DNA of 64,000 bases from Gloeopeniophorella convolvens (Eukaryota > Basidiomycota > Agaricomycetes > Russulales). The stretch covers positions 1 to 64,000 of the forward strand of contig WTXD01000022.1 of assembly GCA_022496205.1 (NCBI GenBank), in the 5' to 3' direction. Both the position numbers and the translations under genes were made by a program. The notes under the pieces are model-generated. The model was not told where the DNA came from, did not search any database, and worked only from the letters and a program-made list of their open reading frames with translations. Below, in pieces: positions 40,275 through 51,851 of the stretch. Within the stretch, counting starts at the first letter, position 1. Every line of letters starts with the position of its first letter.

Positions 40275-42327
40275 TGTCTGTCGCGGGGAGAGGATGGAGA
40301 GGAGATGTCGGGCAGGGGGAGGATTATGGGGGAGACATGCAGCTGGGCGAGATTGATCTCTTTTACGATCTTGGCCTGGTGAAATAAACGAAACGGAGGA
40401 CGACTTGTCGGAGCGAATCTGCTCCTCCGCAAATGGTAAGCAATGCCGGCGAGGCCCGCTGGGATCCCCCGGTCTGGTACAGATCGCCAACTGGTCCGAA
40501 CCGGGAAGCCGGGTCGGTTCGAAGGGTGGTCGCCATGGACGACTCTGCGCGAAAGAGCCGCTGGGTCTGAGAGCTGATCTCGCTCCCAGTGCGGCCGCTT
40601 GTTTCCCATCTCCGTCATCCTTTCAGCTTCCCTCCGATCACGATTATTACTTCCGTCCTATCCTCGGGCCTTCCTCCCGCGGACGCTTGTTCGCTCTCCC
40701 CAAAAGTCCGACGTCATCCCCCTCCCAAGGTCCCCTCCGCTCCTCCTCACCCCGGTCCTCGCGCTCATCATTTACCTTGGCCTTCCTTGTGTCACCTCCC
40801 GCCGGAGCCGTCGTCGGACGCAGATCTTGACCGACGCGTACGCAGCACGCCTGCCTTATTCATCCCCTCAGTCACTCGCTTTGGCGCCCGTCTTCACCAT
40901 TCATGGCGTGCCTGATTCAGCAGCCGGACTTTTCGCCCGTTGTGCACTGCGCACACATGGCTTCCTCACAGCAAAATATGCTTATACGAGCATCCTCACC
41001 CTCTAATTGCGTTCTCACTCTGGATCCGTCATGTCCTTTGCCGTTCCCACTCTGGATCTGTCATGTCCTTTTGCACCCACTGGGGATTTTCCCCACGCGA
41101 TGATAGATATGGCTCCGCAATCTCGCAATGACTGGCCGCCCTTTGATCGACGCGACGGCCGTGTACTAGGTTGCCTCGATTCGGTCCCTTGCCCCTTGCC
41201 CGCTGTAATCGCAGCAGCTGCACCGCTCCTGCACCGCCGCCCTGACACCACTCGCACGCTCCCGTTCTGGCGTGGAACGATCTCAGGCAATGCCACTGCG
41301 CCTCGACACGCCCGATCACGGCTGGTCGCATGTCTCTGCCTGATCTCGAGTCATCGTGCATCACCAGTTGTCCTCTGCACCGCACCCGGCCGCCACCAGC
41401 CGGCAAAGGACACAACTGCCGTGGCGACCGCCACTTCGTCCGACGCTGTACAATTTGTACTTGCGCCTGCGTCGCTGACAACCGCAGCCACTGCGCAGCG
41501 CGCTCTCCGCCATCACACACGTCGCCGCGCAAGGACATATGTACTGCACCATCGTCTCTGTTCGCGCTTGATTGGTATACTACAGACATGTAACTAACTA
41601 CAAATTGCAAAGCAAAGCCACACAGCAAAGCCCTAAGAGAAGATGCGAGAGCATGATGGATTGACAGCGAACGCGCGCCGGTCTGGCCACCGCCACTGCT
41701 TTGCTGCAGCGCCACGGGCCAGAACGAACGCGCTTGAGAGGGAAAGATTCGATTCTTGAACACGTTCTGCTTTTGTTTTGTTTTTTCCAATTCGACGACC
41801 GCGTTGCATGCGCGCGGGCGTCGCATTAAGTCGTTTCCGAGGGTGTGTATCATTGAGTGGGGTGCCTATTTGTCCTTGGGTGAAGAGATGATGGGAAGAT
41901 TGGGAAGGGAGAGAGATAGCGGCCTGCGGGTGGACAGCCTCCTGCATGTCGGCGCAACCGCCGGAGCCCCAATGTGTTGTATGGGACCTTGGCACAGCGC
42001 AGGCTCGGGCAGTCGCGCTGTCCGCCCTCCGGCGAGAAGGAGACGGCGGTGCGCAGACGTGTGGCACCCAAGGACAGCGAAAAGTGGTTGGAGGAGTGGT
42101 GGTTGGATGATGCATGATGGACAGTGGGAGACATGGGGTGTTGGGGATGCATGAGGGGGGATTGGTTGACTCCCGAGGCGAACGAACATAAAGAATGGGG
42201 GAGGTCCAGCCGAGCACTGCACGAGCCCAAAGCCAACGAATGCGCAAGTCCAGTCCGTCGAGCCCAAGAGTCGCATACCACGCCCCGCCGCCCTCTCCTC
42301 GCGCCCCGCGCCCGCGGTCGCGGCCGC
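40275..42327. other. intergenic between the tandem regulators
   Basis: This 2-kb stretch is upstream of copy 1 and downstream of copy 2. Pyrimidine-rich runs on the plus strand around 40.6-41.1 kb make long open frames without motifs. The repeated phrase TCTGGATCYGTCATGTCCTTT occurs twice at about 41.0 kb with a 32-nt period. No gene is supported. Confidence 0.5.
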
Positions 42328-44764
42328 TCACACGAGCAGCAGCGACTCGCCGCCAAACTGCTGCATCGCGTCGCGCCAGCTGATGGGCGACCCGCCGCTG
42401 CCCGCGCGCCGGCTCCAGACCTGCTCCATCACCGAGCGCGCCTCGGCGCAGTTCCCGACGCCCTCCGCCTGCTCCTCCTCGAGGCGCTTGAGCAGGAACT
42501 CGCGCTCCGCATAGTCGTCCGTGAGGCACCCGCACAGGCAGATGCCAAACACGACGCTGCGCAGCACGCTGCGCGAGACGGGGCTCTGCCCCGCGGGCAC
42601 GCGCCGCAGGCACTGGATGATCTCCTGCACGCCGTCGCGGATCTCGGGGCACCCGGGATACTCGCCCGAGAGCACCGAGTGCAGGTACACGCGCGCCGTC
42701 GCGCGGAAGATGTCCGCGGTGAGGCGCCGCTTCGCCGCGAGCTCCGTGTCGCCCGCGCCGTCGGGCGCGCCGGGCGGGGCGTACAGCGCGCCGGGCGGCG
42801 GGTGCGCCTGCGTCGGGGACGCGAGCATCAGGCACTCGTTCTCGACGTTGCGCCCGCGGTCGACGAGCTCGGGCACGCTCAGCGAGCCCTGCCGCACGTG
42901 CGCCTCTTTCCAGCACGCGAGCGCCGAGATCTCCGCGATCGCGAGCGCCGTCGCGTTCTCGCAGCCCATGACGCTCAGCATGGACAGCGCGGGCGCGGCG
43001 GGCGTGCCCTCGATGTACGCGCTGCGGCGTGGAGACCAGAGCGTGCGGTAGACGTTGAGGAAGCGCGGAGGCTGCAGGCGCGTCGTCGACGCGAGGATGT
43101 CGAACCAGAACGTCGTCTTGATGATGAACTGCTGCGAGTCGGTGCAGTTCAGGATGATTTCGCCCGGGTCGTTCCCGTTGTGCAGCATCATCCAGACCCA
43201 GTCCGCCGCGACGGAGAGGAACTGTTGCCACGCGCCGCGCCCGCCGCGGAAGAGGAAGGCCGAGACGACGAAGAGGCCCGCCATGGCCTCGCCTTCGGTG
43301 TAGCCCCCGGCCGCGGACCCGCTCAGGCTCGCACATATTCGCTTGTACGTCCTGCTGTAGTCCGAAGAGGCGTCGCTCTGCATGGCTAGTGCGTCCGACA
43401 ACGCCACATGGCCGTGTCGTAAAGATTCTTGGTGCAGCGAGGCGAGTAGGCAGACGGCGTCTCGCACTGCCGGGTTCTGTTGAACAGTGCGAATGATAAA
43501 GTCCGCTATTGACGTGTCCGCAAGCAGGTATTGTCTTTGCAGGACGTGGTCCAGATAGTGCTTCACTAGCCCGCTTTGGTACGGATTAATGAAGGGGGCG
43601 ATGGACTGCTGGTCAAGACTAGTCTCAATATAGTAAGAGGGCTGCATTTGATCGGGGTCAGTGTACTCTTCCTCTTCGAAAACAATTTGCTGCTGATATG
43701 AAGGCGGGAGAGTGCTTGTGAATTGCGTTGGGGCTGATGCGGACGGTGGGGGTGCTGAGTAAGAATAGGGATTTTGATTACTATGATGCCCTGCCAACAA
43801 AGGAAGGGCATTGAGTACTGTACAAGCTACATAGTTTAATAACGGTACGGGTTCTTACAAGACTGCGATATGGAGGAGACTAAAGAGCTAGGGGGCGGGG
43901 GCGGATGTGGCAGTATGGTACTCGACGGGGGCGGAGGCGAAAATGGCAGAATGAGCTCCGGGTTCATCCCATCTCGCGGCTCCTGCGAGAGGTCCGAGAG
44001 CTGATAAGCTGGTGGAAGGCGAGGAAGGTTCAACGGAGAAGACTCCCGCGCGGACGAGAACGACATACGCTGAGACGAGTAGCCGGGATGGGAGTGCTGG
44101 GATGGGAGGGAGATGGAGGAGTAGTGTGGGTCGTGGCGCAAGCTAGAGATGGTGTGACCGTTATGTCGGCGGTCTTCGCTCGAGTCAATGGATAGTGCTG
44201 GAGAATGTGGACTCGAAGTCTCGGACCGGCCGTGGTCATTGACGAGGACGAGCATGCCCTCCTGGTCAGAGGCGCGATTGTTCGAGCCCGAGTGGCCCTT
44301 GATCATGCCCTGCGCCGCCAGGAAATCCTTGATCTTCTCACGGAACATGGTTACGTTATTGTTCTCCTTGGAAGAAACGAGGGAATGAGAGTGAGATAGT
44401 GGCACTCTCTGAACGGATAGGCGCATAGTGGACGGAAAGCGACATACCTTGAGCCATTCAGGCCGCTTCTGGCCAAAGCCGAGACACTGGAGGCGGAGGC
44501 GGATGCAGGTCTCGCAGCGACCCTCAGCGTTCGGCCGCTCGTCGCATTTCTAATGAACAGGCCGATCGGGATGAGCACGACGATCGCAGATGAAGACGGG
44601 CTAGACAATGTCGAACGCACCTTGCGACGGATCCTGCATGTGTAGCAGCCCGACTTGGCGCGCACCGCGCCTTTTGCCTTGGGCGCTCCGACCTTCTTGG
44701 ACGGCTGCTGCTTTGGTGGGGCGGGTGCAATTGATCTCCGCGGGGAGGAGGGAGAGTCGTGCAT
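42328..44764 (-). CDS. Zn2Cys6 transcription factor with Fungal_trans_2 domain (tandem copy 2)
   Basis: A paralog of the regulator at 37.6-40.3 kb. The start is MHDSPSSPRRSIAP (an in-frame ATG 24 nt upstream is equally possible). The zinc cluster reads SGCYTCRIRRK/KCDERPNAEGRCETC followed by IRLRLQCLGFGQKRPEWLK, with an intron at the same place after RRK as in copy 1. Then come MFREKIKDFLAAQGMIKGHS, a long Ser/Pro linker, and an uninterrupted last exon with the regulatory domain: VKHYLDHVLQRQYLLAD, TVQQNPAVRDAVCLLASLHQ, TTFWFDILASTTRLQPPRFL, AIAEISALACWK and a C terminus FGGESLLLV. The last exon is very GC-rich, which creates long antisense open frames that are not genes. The Fungal_trans_2 class includes regulators of metabolism and development; which applies here is unknown. 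Confidence 0.91.
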
Positions 44765-46274
44765 TGCCACGGAAGAGAGTAGGTGCAACAGATTGACTAG
44801 CTTTTTGAGTGGAGGGCTAAGGACTGGGTGGGGAGGGAGAAGAGGGCGACGGAGAGAGGGAGCGGACGGAAGCGCTTGTTATAAACCTTGCCGGCGACGT
44901 ACACAGTGCGGCGAATGCTGACCTAATTCCACTACATTTCCCATTTACATTTACGTGTACCTCCTCGGGTCCCCGGACACCCTCACGTCCGACCCTCATC
45001 GCACTCTTCCCCGTCTGTCCCCCTCCCCTCTGATCCGTCGTTCCCCTCCTGCTTAACGACAGTCTCATCGCTCTGCCCTTCGGTGCCGCCAGCACTCTGC
45101 CGCCTCTCTCGGCCGCTGGGGGGCTCCCCGCTCCCCCTACCCAGACCCGTATCGGTCCCATCACATCTCCTTCGCACTGGAGAGTTCCAAGGGACACAGC
45201 CATGCCTACGCATCACGCCTCAGGCTCGCCTCGTGCACGGCGCGAGCGTCTGCGAAAGGCCATATTCGCGGAAGTTCAATCAAGCCCTGGTTATTTACGG
45301 CTAGCCGCTGAGATCGGAAGGCACCATCGCTCCGAGAACCCGGCGCAATCCTGCTCTCTTCGGCTGGCTCCTCGCCCGCGCTTGACTGCACGCCCAGCCG
45401 AGGCTGAGCACCAGCCAGCTGCTGCACCGACTGGGAGGCGCAAGATGCTCTCTCCCCAGCGAGCGCTCTCTCCTCTCCCTCTAATCACGCCCCCCGCCGG
45501 CGTCTCTCCTCTCCCGTCCGCTCAAGCACATCCTCCGATCGTCCTGATCTGCCCACCCGCACTTGTGGGAACGTGGGAACCTCGCCCGCCCGCCAACCAT
45601 CCCGGCATCCAAACACACCAGCGTGGTCCAACATGGCCCCACTCTGATACTGCGGAAACGCTTCCCGATTAGGCCTGCCCACCGCTCCAAAGCTTCCGCG
45701 CTTGTCGCACCCACCCCGTATCGTCACTCTGCTCTGCCAATCCCTCAGTCATCAATATTAGTCCCGTGCAGATATGTCCTTCATCTTGCCCTTCACAATC
45801 ACCCTCTTATGAATGGAAGCATACAGCGAAGCTTTGCTTGCCTAAACCTGATGACACTCACTTTGGTCAGCTCACTCATCCTCGCATCACCGTCCGACGT
45901 ATGTGCGTGTGCAATGCCAACTACGCCCCCGCCCACATTTGCGGTCACATACATGCTATACATATGTACGTGCCGCATGTAGACAGATTATAGCAATGCA
46001 CCGTGATAGAAATGCTAGAAACATGGGACTGAACCACTGATCACTGTCAGTGGCGTCGGCGTGTGGCACATCCAGGGCACGAAGCGATACGGCGTGAAAC
46101 TCGGGAGTGTGAGCGAACGAAGAGAAGAGAACGGGACATGTGAACCGGGCGGGGAGTGTGTGCGAGTGAATGAACAAACAAAAATAGTTCCGTGCGCGAG
46201 ACAATCGAGAGGCAAGGACGAGGAACACAAGCAAGCAAGGGGCCACACGCAGACCGTCGCGCTGGAAAGGCCCT
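44765..46274. other. intergenic, copy-2 regulator promoter / PH-gene 3' flank
   Basis: No gene is supported. Plus-strand open frames at 45202-45982 are Pro/Ser-rich translations of pyrimidine-rich DNA without motifs. Confidence 0.5.
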
Positions 46275-47895
46275 TCAGGAGACGCTCTCCTCGGCAATCG
46301 GGGCCGTCCCAGGCGCGAATGCGCCCGCCCCGCTGCCGCTGATGCTTATCTTGCGCGGCGGCGCCTCTCGTCTGCTTTTAATTCCACCGCCCGATCCCGA
46401 TCCCGATCCGGGAGCCTGCATCTGCATCTGCCCATGGCCCCCTGCATGGTGATCGGGCCCTCCAGCTTTCGACCCCGGCGTGCCTTCCGTGTCGCCTGGC
46501 ACGACGCCTGCGTCGGACCGCCGCGCGATGAGGGCGCGCACCGCGCTCAGCCACCGGATCTCCTCCTCCTCGCTCGGCGCGCACAGCACCAGCGTCCGCT
46601 TCGTCGTCACAATCTTGAACGTGTGCTTCAGCTGCGCGTGGTCCACCTCATCCGACCCGCCCCGTGCGTGCGACGGCGGCGGCGCCGTCGGCGGCACGTC
46701 GTACTCGAACGCGTCCAAGATCTGCGAGAGCGGGATCTGGCGGTGCATCTTCGTGTCCTGCGAGGCGCCTGCCGGTCAATAAACCGCACGCATGCAGGGA
46801 CCGCTGCTAGCCCCCTCGCGCCTGCACACGCACCATGTGGCTCCCGGCGTACATCAGCATTTCCCCGCTGAGCAAGAACCACCGCTTGCGCCAGTTCCGC
46901 CGCTTGCCCATTTTGGTGATGTAGCCCGACATGACGACCTTAGACGCGTCCGGCCCGCCCATCCGCGGCGACGACGACGGCGGCAGGCCGGGCGACGAGC
47001 CTGCGCCTAAGGTACGCGGCGCGCCGGGCGAGGCGTCCTCGGATTCGGACGAGGTCACTGGGTGCAGCCCGCGCGAGGGCGGCGACGGCGTCACGGCGGG
47101 CATGCGCGGGTGCGCGGGGATCGGGATCGGCGTCGCCGTTGCGCTCGACGCGCCGCCGCTGCCCCCGCCGCCGCTAAGCGCGAGCTGCGCCTCCTTCGCC
47201 TCGCGGATCGCAGCGACCCACACGCGTGCGTCCTCCTGCGTATCCGCCTGGAGGTAGTACGTGCGCGCCGCGGTGACGACGCCGAACGTGTGCTCGCGGC
47301 GCTTGAGCGCGACAGGCGTGCAGGCGTGCACGTCCTGCAGGTCGAGCAGCCGGTGCAGCTGGTACTCCGCGGACGTCTTGTAGTACGCGAGGTGCGCCGC
47401 GCGCAGGACGAACCAGCGGCGCTTCCACGTCTGCATGCCATCAGCCCAGTGCCGCTGCGCAACGCAACGCACGATGCGTGGGGGGTACTCGCCTTGCGCC
47501 GCTCGCCTTTCTTCCAGAGGTAGCCCGCGCGGATGTCGCTACCGCCGGTGCTGCGCTGGACATCGGAAGTGCGCCACGCGCCGGCACCCTCTTCTTCATC
47601 CTCCGAGTCCTCGCCGGCTGTTCTACGCTCTGCGATGGCGGAGAGCGGGGGTGGGGCAGAGCCAGACGCGATGTGCTCTGGAGGGATGCCCGAGTCCGAG
47701 TCTGATTCGGTGCCCGAGATGGCGTGGGTCGAGGGCGGTGTTATCTAAGGAAGAAAGAGCGTCAATAAGGCCTCGTGCTGGATGAACGCACGACAGGCGC
47801 CGCCACGACAGACTGACCTTGGGCTTTACAGCCGAGTGAATGGACAGCTTGCGGGAGACTTCTTGCGGGGTTGGTGGCGCCGCTGGCTGCGCCAT
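46275..47895 (-). CDS. Protein with two pleckstrin-homology domains
   Basis: PH domains bind phosphoinositides or proteins at membranes. From MAQPAAPPTPQEVSRKL an acidic Ser-rich N terminus leads to PH1 (RAGYLWKKGERRK, TWKRRWFVLRAAHLAYYK, a body with LLDLQDVHACTPV and ARVWVAAIREAK). A Gly/Ser/Pro linker of about 90 residues follows, then PH2 (MSGYITKMGKRRNWRKRW, FLLSGEMLMYAGSHMDTKMH, PLSQILDAFEYDV, HTFKIVTTKRTLVL and IRWLSAVRALIAR) and a Gly-rich tail ending APIAEESVS. Both PH domains have the C-terminal Trp. Introns include a GC-AG intron between RRK and TWK and one between SHM and DTK. The start was chosen at the ATG just before the conserved-looking QEVSRKLSIHSAVKPK. The layout recalls tandem-PH adaptors, but the ligand is unknown. 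Confidence 0.88.
47431..47492 (-). other. GC-AG intron in the double-PH gene
   Basis: The exon ends AAG, the donor is GCGAGT, and the 62-nt intron closes GGCATGCAG before ACGTGGAAG. This joins GERRK to TWKRRWF in the core of PH1. The nearest GT donor (5 nt further in) would shift the frame. Confidence 0.75.
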
Positions 47896-50800
47896 GGCTA
47901 TCAATGTTCCTTGATGAAGATCTTGGCGATGTGTGTGATGAGTATGTCGTGGATGGCGCCAGAGGCGAGCTGAACGATGACGGGGCGTTGGGCGGCGCTG
48001 TGTTGTGTCACGCACGTGACTGTTGTCGTGACGCTCACGCATAACGCATAACGGCTTCCGTGACATCGACACCCGAGTGACCGTGGTCCTCGTCCCCTTG
48101 ATCCGCCTCGTGGCGACGCGGGGCTGTGCCCTCGCCAGCGTTTCCGCTGGAATTCCGCTTTCCTGACCAATAGTACGAGCCCCACGCCGGCACATCCAGT
48201 GACCCAATTCTCGTTGTCCTCGTCCCGCGTAAATGAAGCGCGACAGGTTCTAGAAAGCAGAACACCTTACCACACCAATCAGAACACACCGTACGTACGC
48301 CGTGACGAAATAGGCTCAGAGATCGGCCTTCTGCGCTGCGGCTTACCGCCTACCAACCCTCGATGTGTCCACGCCTTGGCACCCCCAGCAGCCCGTCCCC
48401 GACCCACCTGACCGCGCATCCACAGGCTCTATTTCGGCTCACCGCGCCGTGACCCACCCAGCCTGCCCTCGCCATGATGATCCTGCCGGCGGCGCAGCAC
48501 TCCTTCTCCATCGCGCACCCCCAGCCGGCGGAGCGTGCCACATTGGGCCCAGCCTATGCACGCCGCACGCAATGATGCCGTGGGGAAATACGTATCGGCA
48601 CCTCGGGCACCAATCGCGCGGGGCGCGAGATCCCGTACGGTGCGGGCGCCTGCCCCGAAGTCGAAGATGTATAAGTGTTGCCATCTGAGGGCGTTAGAGG
48701 GGATCGTGCGCGCCGGCAGTGGGGTCGCTGAGCCCATCCTTGCCCACGCCGGGGCGGGGCCCCGGGGACCGCGCGTGCGCGGACCACCCCGCCCGGGCGG
48801 GGCGGGGGCACTTATTCTAGTCGGTCCTGGAGTAACTGTTTTTACCGCACTCAATTCGCTCGTTGGCACGGGGGACAGCGGCCTGTATCTGAAACATGAT
48901 GCGCGAGCCACTAGAACCTTCATCTGGGTCTGCGGGGATGTAGGCTGGGAAAGCCTAAATGGGCGCCGGTCGTTGCTCGCGCGACTCGCGAGAGGCGCTA
49001 GGGAAGGCGAAGCTCCAGCGCCTGAAACATCTTCCTTGCACCCATACCCTCCGAGCAGGCTGATTGCATCTCGGCGACTGCGAGTTTTCGTGCCCACAAC
49101 AGACGGCCCGGTGGCTCTGGCCCAATTCCGAGGCGATAGCCCCAAAGGGGAGCAGGAAGACTCCTTGCATGCAACCTCTCCGCCGCGGTGCCCTCATGAC
49201 ACCGCCAAGCTGTCACTACGGAAGCGATAACCTTCTGCTGCTGCGATATTGCAGCGTGCGCCCTTGTCTCTTCTTAGAGGCTGAATTGTCCAGACGTCGC
49301 AGCGGCGGGCGAGGCTAGAAGACATCTATTAACCATCACCCCCATCAGTTGAGAATGGCTGAGAATGACATTTAGACAGGTTCCTGAGGCTCATTGAATC
49401 ACAGCCCCCAGGACATCGCGAGATGGCAAGGAGAGAACTTGGGAAGCACCTGTCATTTGCGCACCCCCTGGACGACGTTCCCCCGTTTCTCCGATCGATC
49501 GATTGCAACCAGATAATCGCTCGATATGGCAGGCAGATTCTTGTCAGCGAAGACGTGCGCGGCGACGGCGGCGACAGCGACAGACCGACAATGAGTACGG
49601 CAGGTGCGCCTCGTCGGAAGGGCGCGGAGACGTCCATTGCAGGCGCCCACTCGATCACAAGAGAGAACAAGCTTCATATTTCGCGTTGGCATTGACAGTG
49701 CGCACCTAGCAACAGATGGGAAAAGAACGCCATGAAAGGCACATGGAGAACTGAAGGCAGGTTCCATACTGAGGCCCCGTGCAACTATAATTGCGCAACC
49801 ATCAACCTGGGCATCACAATTTGTCACTTGGGAATTGGAGGAATCGCACGCGGCGCTTCTGGATCCGAGCAAGGATGCTGATGGGGGCAATGAACCCACT
49901 ATGAGCCCGAGACGTAAGTAACAGACGCATGGGTATGTGGCTGGATAGGCGAAATAAGTGAAATATGCCCTCTTACACATCAACGATCGAGGCTTACCAA
50001 TGACATTCTAAACGTCCCAAACGATGCCAGCATGTCGTCGACGAGGTACTAAGCTCCAGTGACTTAGGAGATCGCTTAGCCCATGGGCCATCAATGCATC
50101 ACCCACAGATACATAACCATACACCACCATCATCCGGCAACACACTGTACCATGCGTCTCAGTGTGTAGCACCGAAACTGCGCCGGGGCCTTCGGCCGTA
50201 CGAGCATTAAAATAAAAAATCAGCAGGTCGAAAACATATGAAACAACCCTCATCTGGTTGAGCTTATAGCCGGAGCGGGCAGTACTCTCCGAAAAGAACC
50301 AAGCGGCACAGCCTGGAGCCTGAGAACTCTTGACCGACAAAAGCAGGGAAGTCATGAGCCAAGTCGTTTGCAACATCGATGAAGCGTGGCATTGTAGCGG
50401 GAAAACAAGAGTGTACGAAGTGGACGTGATGCACTGATGAAGGCGCACCAGCGCTTCGCGGCTACGTCCACTTCTTGAGTCGCCGGGGCTTTGACAGGAC
50501 AAACACACCGGTATGTTGCCCACTACATCACCAGCTACACACATCCGGTAAAGAAGAGGCACAACGCACGTTAGATGCACATACAGTCCAATTGAACGCG
50601 GAGGCTTTCCAGTGGCCTAGATAGGGCGCCGGCACAAGTCGCGCCCGGGCCCGACACCCGCGCAACAGTGACTCCCCCGGGACCAGGGCAAGGAGTGGCT
50701 TACCTGCCGCTGCAGCGGAAGCGCGTGGGCGGTGCGCACGAGCGCGCAGGATTCACCGAGAAGCACGGTTGCACATGCGCACAGGGCTGGGGATCGTCAA

Positions 50801-51257
50801 CAAGAGCGCGCAGCGGGGCTACCCCCGGGGCCGCGGCGGTCTCCGACGCTCCGCGGCGCGAGCGCCCTGGGACTGCGACTCGACGGGGAAGGGCGAGAGG
50901 CGCGCGGGTCGGCGTTCAACGTTTCAACGCTGTGGGCGCATGAGGGCGTGGCGATCGAGCGTTGGTGGTGCAGGGTCCAGAGTGTATGATGGCATTTCCC
51001 GGCGCAGGCGAGCATGCGCAGGCGGGCTCGCGACGCGTGCACGGGCCTCTGTGGCACAAGCCCCAGCACATGCAATCCGGTAACCGCGAGCCCTGCGGGT
51101 GGAATCGGGCGTCATCGCGGGTTGGTACGCGTCGGCGAGCTTGCGAGAGGCGTGCCAGCCGGATCCTCCCCGAAGCGTCGATGACGTAATCTGCTCATAC
51201 TTGGTCGATGCCGCCGTCCCATCGATTGGATCCTCATCGTACACAGTGACCTCCACC
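47896..51257. promoter_or_regulatory. divergent intergenic region, PH gene / ACB1
   Basis: This 3.4-kb region lies between divergent genes. Two long open frames overlap on opposite strands at 48429-49230; both are Ala/Arg/Pro/Gly-rich, motif-free and best explained by GC content. A minus frame at 50008-50580 also has no motif. No gene is supported; both promoters should lie here. Confidence 0.5.
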
Positions 51258-51851
51258 ATGTCCAAGACCAAGTTCGACAAAGCCGTACAGATCGTGCAGG
51301 CTCTCCCCAAGGACGGCCCCATCAAGCCCACCCAGGACGATCAGCTCTACGTACGCATTTATTTCCTCTTTGCGCGGATTTAAAAGCCCCGTGATTGAAA
51401 TAATCCTTCGCAGTTCTATTCGTACTACAAACAGGGTAAGCGGCGCACATACGGTGGCGGGAATATGTCTGCGCGTTTCTCATCTCCACAATCCCGAATC
51501 TAGCCACTATCGGCGACGTGAACACTGAGAGGCCCGGCTTGCTGGACTTCACGGGCAAGGCCAAGTGGTGAGTGTCAGCGTTACCTACCGTTTCTCCGCA
51601 CGGACACTGATCGATGTGATCCTCTGTCTATCACGTACTGCTTTATCACCGACAGGGATGCGTGGAGCAAGGTGAAAGGAACTACGCAGGAAGAGGCGTA
51701 CGCCAAGTATGTCGAGAAGCTCCTTGCCGTACGTCTCGCACGTCCCTCTCTCATCGTCGCCGCACTGAGCCATCGATTACCACATCAGGTGCTCACGGCC
51801 GCTGGCACCGACGATGCGAAGCAGTACATCGAGGAGATCAACGCTGCCTGA
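51258..51851 (+). CDS. ACB1: Acyl-CoA-binding protein
   Basis: A small cytosolic protein that binds and carries long-chain acyl-CoA esters. Five exons (51258-51350, 51414-51435, 51504-51567, 51656-51728 and 51789-51851) give 104 residues, the usual single-domain size plus a short C-terminal extension. Landmarks are [60 protein letters not shown] and [15 protein letters not shown], which include the conserved YSYYKQ and KWDAW ligand-binding residues. Exon 2 is only 22 nt. All phases agree and the start is the only ATG that gives the domain. Confidence 0.97.

Noticed and set aside
41633..43389. Open frames of 567 (minus) and 421 (plus) codons over the last exon of regulator copy 2
   Set aside because: They are alternative-frame readings of a very GC-rich coding exon. 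Their Arg/Ala/Pro composition and lack of motifs contrast with the recognisable Fungal_trans_2 frame.
48429..49230. Two overlapping 230-codon frames on opposite strands
   Set aside because: Neither shows a domain, signal or splice structure. Mutually antisense frames in GC-rich DNA are expected by chance.
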